Assembly: GCA_010027105.1 (NCBI GenBank)
Contig: RGVT01000203.1
Span: 1-5,016, forward strand
Source of the DNA: Planctomycetia bacterium
Lineage (GTDB): Bacteria; Planctomycetota; Planctomycetia; Pirellulales; UBA1268
Length of the DNA stretch: 5,016 nt
Direction: 5' to 3'
Positions within the stretch are counted from its first letter, which is position 1. Each line of letters begins with the position of its first letter. The position numbers and the translations under genes are program-made. A model generated the notes under the pieces. It saw only the letters and a list, made by a program, of their open reading frames with translations. It had not been told where the DNA came from and searched no databases. This document shows positions 1-5,016 of the stretch, piece after piece.

Positions 1-708
1 GCCCTCAGGCGGCTCGGCGACGTGAGCGTGGTGGCTCCCGCCACCGAGCAGAGCGGCGTCGGGCACGCGATCACGTTCCTGACGCCGCTGACGGCGAAGG
101 AGGTCTTCGCCGACGGCCGCAGCCGCGGCTGGGCCGTGGACGGCAGCCCGGCCGACGCCGTGAAGCTCGGCATCTCCGAGTTCTGCCCGCGGCGGCCCGA
201 CGTGGTCGTGAGCGGAATCAACGCGGGGCTCAACGCCGGCATCAACGTGCTCTATTCCGGGACGGTGGCGGCGGCCATCGAGGGGGCCTTCTTCGGCATC
301 ACGAGCATCGCCGTGTCGCTGGAGTACGACGAGCACGCCGACTTCGACCGAGCGGCCCACATCGCGCTCGACGTGATCGGTGAACTGCTCTCCCGGTCCC
401 CGCCCGCGGGCAGCCTGTACAACGTCAACATCCCGACCCGCGCCCTCCGCGGCGGGGCCTCGCTGCGCGTGGTGCCGATGAGCACGGCCCGCTACGGCGA
501 GGCCTTCGAGCGACGGATCGATCCGCGGGGCCGTCCCTACTACTGGGCCACCAACGAGCCCCCACCGCCCCCCTCGCCGACGGAGTCCGACGTCACGGCG
601 CTCGCGGCAGGGGACGTCACGCTCACGCCGCTCCACTTCGACCTCACCCGGCGGGTGGCCATCGACGCGCTCGCCGAGGGGCCATGGCGCATCGCCCCGG
701 GCCGCTGA
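1..708 (+). CDS. surE: 5'/3'-nucleotidase SurE (5'-partial)
   Basis: SurE is a cytoplasmic metal-dependent phosphatase that removes phosphate from nucleoside 5'- and 3'-monophosphates and, in some species, short polyphosphate. The reading frame is open from base 1 to the TGA at 706-708 (235 codons). The fragment begins with ALRRLGDVSVVAP, which aligns to about residue 22 of E. coli SurE, so roughly 20 N-terminal residues are outside the window, including the metal-binding Asp-Asp pair. Visible family marks are the metal-ligand Ser in EQSG (fragment residue 18), the Asn of VSGINAG (residue 74), the signature YSGTVAAAIEG (85-95), NVNIP, and the C-terminal pattern DVTLTPLHFDLT. Five consecutive prolines (bases 559-573) lie in a variable loop. 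The GTG at 22 is an internal Val codon, not the start. The gene converges on the kinase with a 7-bp gap. Identification is firm; substrate preference cannot be read from sequence. Confidence 0.95.
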   Translation, partial: ALRRLGDVSVVAPATEQSGVGHAITFLTPLTAKEVFADGRSRGWAVDGSPADAVKLGISEFCPRRPDVVVSGINAGLNAGINVLYSGTVAAAIEGAFFGITSIAVSLEYDEHADFDRAAHIALDVIGELLSRSPPAGSLYNVNIPTRALRGGASLRVVPMSTARYGEAFERRIDPRGRPYYWATNEPPPPPSPTESDVTALAAGDVTLTPLHFDLTRRVAIDALAEGPWRIAPGR

Positions 709-724
709 CGCGGCTTCAGCCGCG
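709..724. terminator. GC-rich hairpin at the convergent surE/kinase junction
   Basis: Bases 709-715 (CGCGGCT) and 718-724 (AGCCGCG) are perfect inverted complements. As RNA this gives a 6-bp all-GC stem (709-714 with 719-724) closed by a TTCA tetraloop on the + strand and TGAA on the - strand. It begins directly after the surE stop codon and contains the kinase stop codon in its loop. It is symmetrical, so it could act on transcripts from both sides. No T-tract follows on either strand, so it is not a canonical intrinsic terminator. A shared 3'-end stem-loop or a chance palindrome in GC-rich DNA are the alternatives. Confidence 0.35.
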
Positions 725-2245
725 GAGCAGCACGCCGAGGCCGAGGCCGATCGCCGCGAGCGCGGCTCCGGCCACCACGACCCAAAACCCGAGCGGCAGC
801 CCGCCCACCTGGGTTTCCGCGAGGCTCCGCAGCCAGGTCCCGAAGGTCGCCCCGGCGGCCGACTTCTTCGGCGGCACGTACGCCGCGTTCGCCGGGCCGC
901 CGGAGGCCGACGACGTCGGCCCGCCGGGAGCGGCGGGCGAGGAGGGGCCGAACGAGAGCTGCGTGAGGTCGATCGCATCCTTGTCGGCCGGTGCCGTGGC
1001 GGGGGCCGGAGGCGGGGGAGCGGGCCGGCTCGGGCCGCCCAGCGCACCGCTGCCACCCGGCCGCACGACGCGGCCCGAACTGCTGCCCGGACCGCTGCGC
1101 GCCACCGTGCCCGGAGGCAGCATGCGCCGGGCGTCGGAGCCCGCCGCGGGCGTACGGCGTAGCGGCGGCCGGCGCGGGGGATCCTGCCTGTCGCGCGGCT
1201 TCGTCACCGACGTCTCCAGCCACGTTTCCAGGGCGTCGGCCACCTCGAGGGCCGTCTGGGGCCGGGCCTCGGGGTGCTTTTCGAGCATCCGGAAGTAGAG
1301 CTCCGCGAGGGCCGGCGGCACGTCTGGCCGGGCGTCGAGCGGATTCGGCGCCGGCTCGTTCATGTGGGCGCGGATGCGTTCCGCGAGCGAGCCCTTCGCG
1401 AAGGGCGCCCGGCCGACGAGCAGGTAGTAGAGCGAGCAGCCCAGGGAGTAGACGTCGGAGCGGCGGTCGGCCTTGTGGCTGTCGCGGGCCTGCTCGGGGG
1501 CGAGGTAGTCGGCCGTGCCGAGCACCTTCTCGTCGTGTTCCCGGGTGAGGGAGGCCTCCTCCTCGTCGTCGTCGAGCGCGAGCCCGAGGTCGAGAATCTT
1601 CACCGTGCCGCGCTTGTCGAGCATCAGGTTGGCCGGCTTGATGTCGCGGTGCACGAGCCCCTCCTCGTGCGCGTAGTGCAGCCCCACGGCGGCCTGGCGA
1701 ATGAAGTCGGCGGCGTCCCGCACCTCGAGCACCCCCTCCTGCTTCACCTTGGCGTGAAGGTCGGTGCCCTCGATGTATTCCATGACGATGAAGTGGACGG
1801 CGCCGGCCGTCTCGAGGTCGAACGCCCGGGCGATGTTGTGGTGGCTGAGCCGGTAGGCCACCTGCGCCTCGCGCTCGAACCGGGCGAGGTAGGAACTCTG
1901 CTCCACCCGCTTGATCGGCAGCACCTTGATGGCCACCTTCTGGCGGAGCGTGGGGTTCTCGGCCAGGTAGACGCTGCTCATCCCGCCGGCCCCGAGCAGC
2001 CGCAGGAGCCGGTACTTGCCGAGCATGAAGCCCTTGCTTTTGCCGCGGCGGAGCTGCTCGATCTGCCAGGGCGTGAGCGCCTCCGCGTCGACGAGGGCCG
2101 CGACGAGGGCCTCCGGCACCGGCCCCGTCTCGGCGCGCCACGGCTCGACGAGCGGCGACAGACGGTCTTCCGAGACGAGCCCGCTGGCCCGGAGCAGCTT
2201 GAGGAACTCGGGCAGGCTCTGGACGGGGGGGGCGGCGTCGCTCAT
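716..2245 (-). CDS. Membrane-anchored Ser/Thr protein kinase (PknB/Hanks type)
   Basis: This is a 509-residue eukaryotic-like protein kinase. Residues 1-70 form a helical N-terminal module of the kind found on planctomycete kinases (SLPEFLKLL near the start, LTPWQIEQLRRGKSKG at the end). The kinase domain spans about 78-345: glycine loop GAGGMSSVY (85-93), VAIK lysine K107, helix-C Glu near 124-126, catalytic HRDIKPAN (199-206), DLG metal motif (219-221, a common bacterial variant of DFG), GTADYLAPEQ (243-252) and ARP (327-329). All catalytic residues are present, so it should be active. The activation segment holds an acidic run DDDEEE (225-230). Residues 350-480 are a Pro/Ala/Gly/Ser-rich disordered linker. 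Residues 485-507 are one hydrophobic helix followed by only two residues, suggesting a tail anchor with the kinase in the cytoplasm. The start is ATG 2245 because the N-terminal module begins there; the only strong purine run (GGGGAGGG) is 17 bases upstream, too far for a normal Shine-Dalgarno. Substrates are unknown. Confidence 0.93.
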   Translation of the reverse strand: MSDAAPPVQSLPEFLKLLRASGLVSEDRLSPLVEPWRAETGPVPEALVAALVDAEALTPWQIEQLRRGKSKGFMLGKYRLLRLLGAGGMSSVYLAENPTLRQKVAIKVLPIKRVEQSSYLARFEREAQVAYRLSHHNIARAFDLETAGAVHFIVMEYIEGTDLHAKVKQEGVLEVRDAADFIRQAAVGLHYAHEEGLVHRDIKPANLMLDKRGTVKILDLGLALDDDEEEASLTREHDEKVLGTADYLAPEQARDSHKADRRSDVYSLGCSLYYLLVGRAPFAKGSLAERIRAHMNEPAPNPLDARPDVPPALAELYFRMLEKHPEARPQTALEVADALETWLETSVTKPRDRQDPPRRPPLRRTPAAGSDARRMLPPGTVARSGPGSSSGRVVRPGGSGALGGPSRPAPPPPAPATAPADKDAIDLTQLSFGPSSPAAPGGPTSSASGGPANAAYVPPKKSAAGATFGTWLRSLAETQVGGLPLGFWVVVAGAALAAIGLGLGVLLRG

Positions 2246-2286
2246 GGTGGTTCGTGTGGCGTCCCTCCCCGCATGGTACCCCAGGC

Positions 2287-2538
2287 GTGAAAATCGTGCT
2301 CTATTCCCGCCGCGGCTGCCACCTCTGCGAGTCGGCGGAGGAGCTGCTGGCTGATCATGCACCCGGCGCCGCGATCGTCGACGTCGATGCGGAGCCGGCC
2401 CTGGCCGCGGCCTACGGGACCCGCGTGCCCGTGATCGCCGTCGACGGGGAGGCCGTGCTCGAGGGGCGATTCGACGAGCGCGCCCTCCTCGACGTCATAC
2501 GCCGAGATCCAGGCCGCGGCGGTCGAGCGCGTCGATGA
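2287..2538 (+). CDS. Glutaredoxin-like thioredoxin-fold protein (DUF836 type)
   Basis: This encodes a small 83-residue thioredoxin-fold protein, probably a cytoplasmic thiol-disulfide oxidoreductase. The first strand VKIVLYSRRG leads into the redox motif C11-H-L-C14 at the start of the first helix. The pattern CHLCESAEELL is typical of the glutaredoxin-like DUF836 family (Pfam PF05768). RVPV (46-49) supplies the cis-proline P48 opposite the CxxC, and GRFDE (60-64) is the usual end of the fold. I chose GTG 2287 because it sits directly before the first strand. An in-frame GTG at 2254 would add WRPSPHGTPG and lie only 8 bases from the kinase start, which looks unlikely. A good Shine-Dalgarno is missing; only AGG at 2283-2285 is near. 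The last ten residues (DPGRGGRARR) are basic, fall beyond the fold and lie in the overlap with the HAD gene. The partner protein or substrate is not indicated by the neighbours. Confidence 0.82.
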   Translation: MKIVLYSRRGCHLCESAEELLADHAPGAAIVDVDAEPALAAAYGTRVPVIAVDGEAVLEGRFDERALLDVIRRDPGRGGRARR

Positions 2539-3124
2539 GCCCGGAGGCCGATTCGAACACCTCCGCATCCCAGCCGCAGGCCCGGGCGGCCTCGACGTGC
2601 GCCGGGATGTCGTCGCAGAAGAAGATCGCCTCCGGCGGCACGCCCGCCCGCGCGGCGGCGGCGGCGTAGATGGCCGGCTCCGGCTTGACGGCCGCCACCT
2701 CGTGGCTGAGCACCGTGACGGCGAACCGGCCGGGGAGCACGGCGTAGCCACTACGGAGTAGGTGCTCCCAGTGGATGCCGCAGGTGTTCGAGAGGATCCC
2801 CAGCGGCAGGCCGGCCCGCTCCAGCCCCGCGATCACCGGGAGGAGGGCGACGTTGAGCGTGAACATGTCGCTGGCGGCCTCGGCCAGCCGGCGCGGATCA
2901 CACGCGGAGCCGGTGCGGGCGGAGAACTCGGCGTGAAAGCCGGGCCAGTCGACGAGGCCGCGTTCGAGCCGCTCCTCGAGCCGCGTCTCGGCGAGCACCG
3001 CCTCGACGGCGGCGAGGGGCAGGCCGGCCGCATCCGCCATCTGGCGGTGGGCCCGCGGCCGGTCGAACGACACGATCACGTTGCCGAGATCGAGGAACAC
3101 GAAGGCGGGACGGCGGTGCGACAT
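2495..3124 (-). CDS. HAD-superfamily phosphatase, YihX-like (subfamily IA)
   Basis: This is a 209-residue haloacid-dehalogenase-like hydrolase. Motif I is D12-LGNV-IVSFD, with the nucleophile Asp followed by Gly in place of the usual second Asp. This DLGNV form is that of E. coli YihX, a sugar-phosphate phosphatase active on alpha-glucose-1-phosphate. Motif II is ILSNT (110-114), the motif III lysine is K147 in VKPEP, and motif IV is FFCDD (168-172, D171-D172). A four-helix cap lies between motifs I and II (about 22-100). The start is ATG 3124, six codons before the motif I strand; a GTG directly upstream (3127) is possible, and an upstream in-frame ATG at 3169 would add low-complexity Arg-rich sequence. 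No clear Shine-Dalgarno is seen. It converges on the glutaredoxin-like gene with a 44-bp overlap and diverges from ilvD across 90 bp. The exact substrate is unknown; glucose-1-phosphate or another small phosphate ester is plausible by family only. Confidence 0.88.
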   Translation of the reverse strand: MSHRRPAFVFLDLGNVIVSFDRPRAHRQMADAAGLPLAAVEAVLAETRLEERLERGLVDWPGFHAEFSARTGSACDPRRLAEAASDMFTLNVALLPVIAGLERAGLPLGILSNTCGIHWEHLLRSGYAVLPGRFAVTVLSHEVAAVKPEPAIYAAAAARAGVPPEAIFFCDDIPAHVEAARACGWDAEVFESASGLIDALDRRGLDLGV

Positions 3125-3163
3125 CACGGCTCGACGGCTGCAGGGGCGGCGGCGGCCGCTGCC

Positions 3164-3191
3164 TTGCAAGCCGCCGCCCAGACACTATTCT
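3164..3191 (+). promoter_or_regulatory. Candidate sigma70-type promoter for ilvD
   Basis: TTGCAA (3164-3169) and TATTCT (3186-3191) are separated by 16 bases and match the -35 and -10 consensus at four of six positions each. They stand out as the AT-richest pieces of an otherwise extremely GC-rich gap between the HAD and ilvD starts. A start of transcription near 3198 would leave a leader of about 17 bases before ATG 3215, enough for the AGGAA ribosome site. The -35 element lies within an 8-bp palindrome, CTTGCAAG (3163-3170), that might also bind a regulator. Planctomycete promoter consensus is poorly known to me, so this is a guess from position and composition. Confidence 0.35.
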
Positions 3192-3201
3192 GCCGCGTGT
3201 C

Positions 3202-3206
3202 AGGAA
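3202..3206 (+). promoter_or_regulatory. Ribosome binding site of ilvD
   Basis: AGGAA lies 8 bases before ATG 3215, a standard spacing. It decides the start in favour of ATG 3215 over the in-frame GTG at 3197, which would place this site inside the coding region and has no comparable site of its own. Confidence 0.65.
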
Positions 3207-3214
3207 TCCCGACC

Positions 3215-4894
<1,680 letters not shown>

Positions 4895-5016
4895 GCGGGC
4901 TGGGCTTACAGACTCTTCGCGCTCAACCCGGCTTCGGGCTCCCCAGACCCCGTCGCCGGACGTTCGCTGCGCCCTCCGGGCTGCGCTCACTCCTAGCGAC
5001 TGGCGCTGCGCCATCC
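4895..5016. other. Non-coding tail after ilvD with short repeats
   Basis: I see no convincing gene in these 122 bases. GCTGCGC occurs three times (4966-4972, 4980-4986, 5005-5011); the first two are separated by 7 bases. The third sits in the 13-base inverted repeat TGGCGCTGCGCCA (5001-5013). GGGCTGGG (4897-4904) can pair with CCCAG-A-CCC (4942-4950) with one bulged A, enclosing a small CCCG-GCTT-CGGG hairpin (4927-4938). This could form the 3' end structure of the ilvD transcript, though no T-tract follows. The region may continue into a longer element past the window end. Confidence 0.4.

Noticed and set aside
1556..1573. Triplet run CTC/GTC (coding for DDDEEE) as a possible microsatellite
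   Set aside because: It is short and lies in a part of the activation loop that I recall as acidic in related planctomycete kinases, so protein constraint explains it.
540..2141. Open frame of 533 codons on the - strand overlapping the kinase in another frame
   Set aside because: The translation is an Arg/Ala/Gly/Pro-rich string without domains; the kinase frame holds every catalytic motif.
1274..2290. Open frame of 338 codons on the + strand, antisense to the kinase
   Set aside because: It shadows the codon bias of the kinase and has no recognisable motif.
2246..2362. N-terminal extension of the kinase to an ATG at 2362
   Set aside because: The added residues are Arg/Gly-rich low-complexity and overlap the CxxC region of the opposite gene; the typical N-terminal module starts at ATG 2245.
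3125..3169. N-terminal extension of the HAD protein to an ATG at 3169
   Set aside because: It adds a basic low-complexity stretch with no place in the HAD fold, which properly begins a few residues after ATG 3124.
2762..3214. In-frame upstream extension of ilvD by 151 codons
   Set aside because: The extension is antisense to the HAD gene and unlike any IlvD N-terminus; ATG 3215 has a good ribosome site and gives the normal length.

Overview
The window is a stretch of strongly GC-rich bacterial chromosome with five protein-coding genes and very little non-coding DNA. The organism is most likely a planctomycete of the Pirellulales type. The main reason is the Ser/Thr kinase, whose helical N-terminal module, 'LGKYRLL' entry into the kinase fold, acidic activation loop and C-terminal membrane anchor look like the kinases that planctomycetes carry in large numbers. 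This is inferred from remembered family patterns, not from a search.

Layout from left to right: (1) the 3' part of surE, a 5'/3'-nucleotidase, + strand, cut by the window start (1-708). (2) A membrane-anchored Ser/Thr protein kinase, - strand (716-2245), converging on surE with a 7-bp gap that carries a GC-rich inverted repeat. (3) A small glutaredoxin-like CxxC protein, + strand (2287-2538), diverging from the kinase across 41 bp. (4) A HAD-family phosphatase resembling YihX, - strand (2495-3124), whose 3' end overlaps that of the glutaredoxin-like gene by 44 bp. (5) ilvD, dihydroxy-acid dehydratase of branched-chain amino acid synthesis, + strand (3215-4894), diverging from the HAD gene across 90 bp that hold a candidate promoter and a clear ribosome binding site. 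The last 122 bases (4895-5016) are non-coding as far as I can see and contain short repeats and an inverted repeat.

Every neighbouring pair is on opposite strands, so there is no operon here and the genes do not form an evident pathway. They are housekeeping functions: nucleotide/phosphate metabolism, signalling, thiol redox, small-molecule dephosphorylation and Val/Leu/Ile/pantothenate synthesis. I found no mobile element, CRISPR array, tRNA, rRNA or defence system, and nothing that supports a new multi-gene system. The points most worth a second look are the hairpin at the surE/kinase junction, the convergent gene overlap, the repeat-bearing tail after ilvD and the uncharacterised N-terminal module of the kinase.
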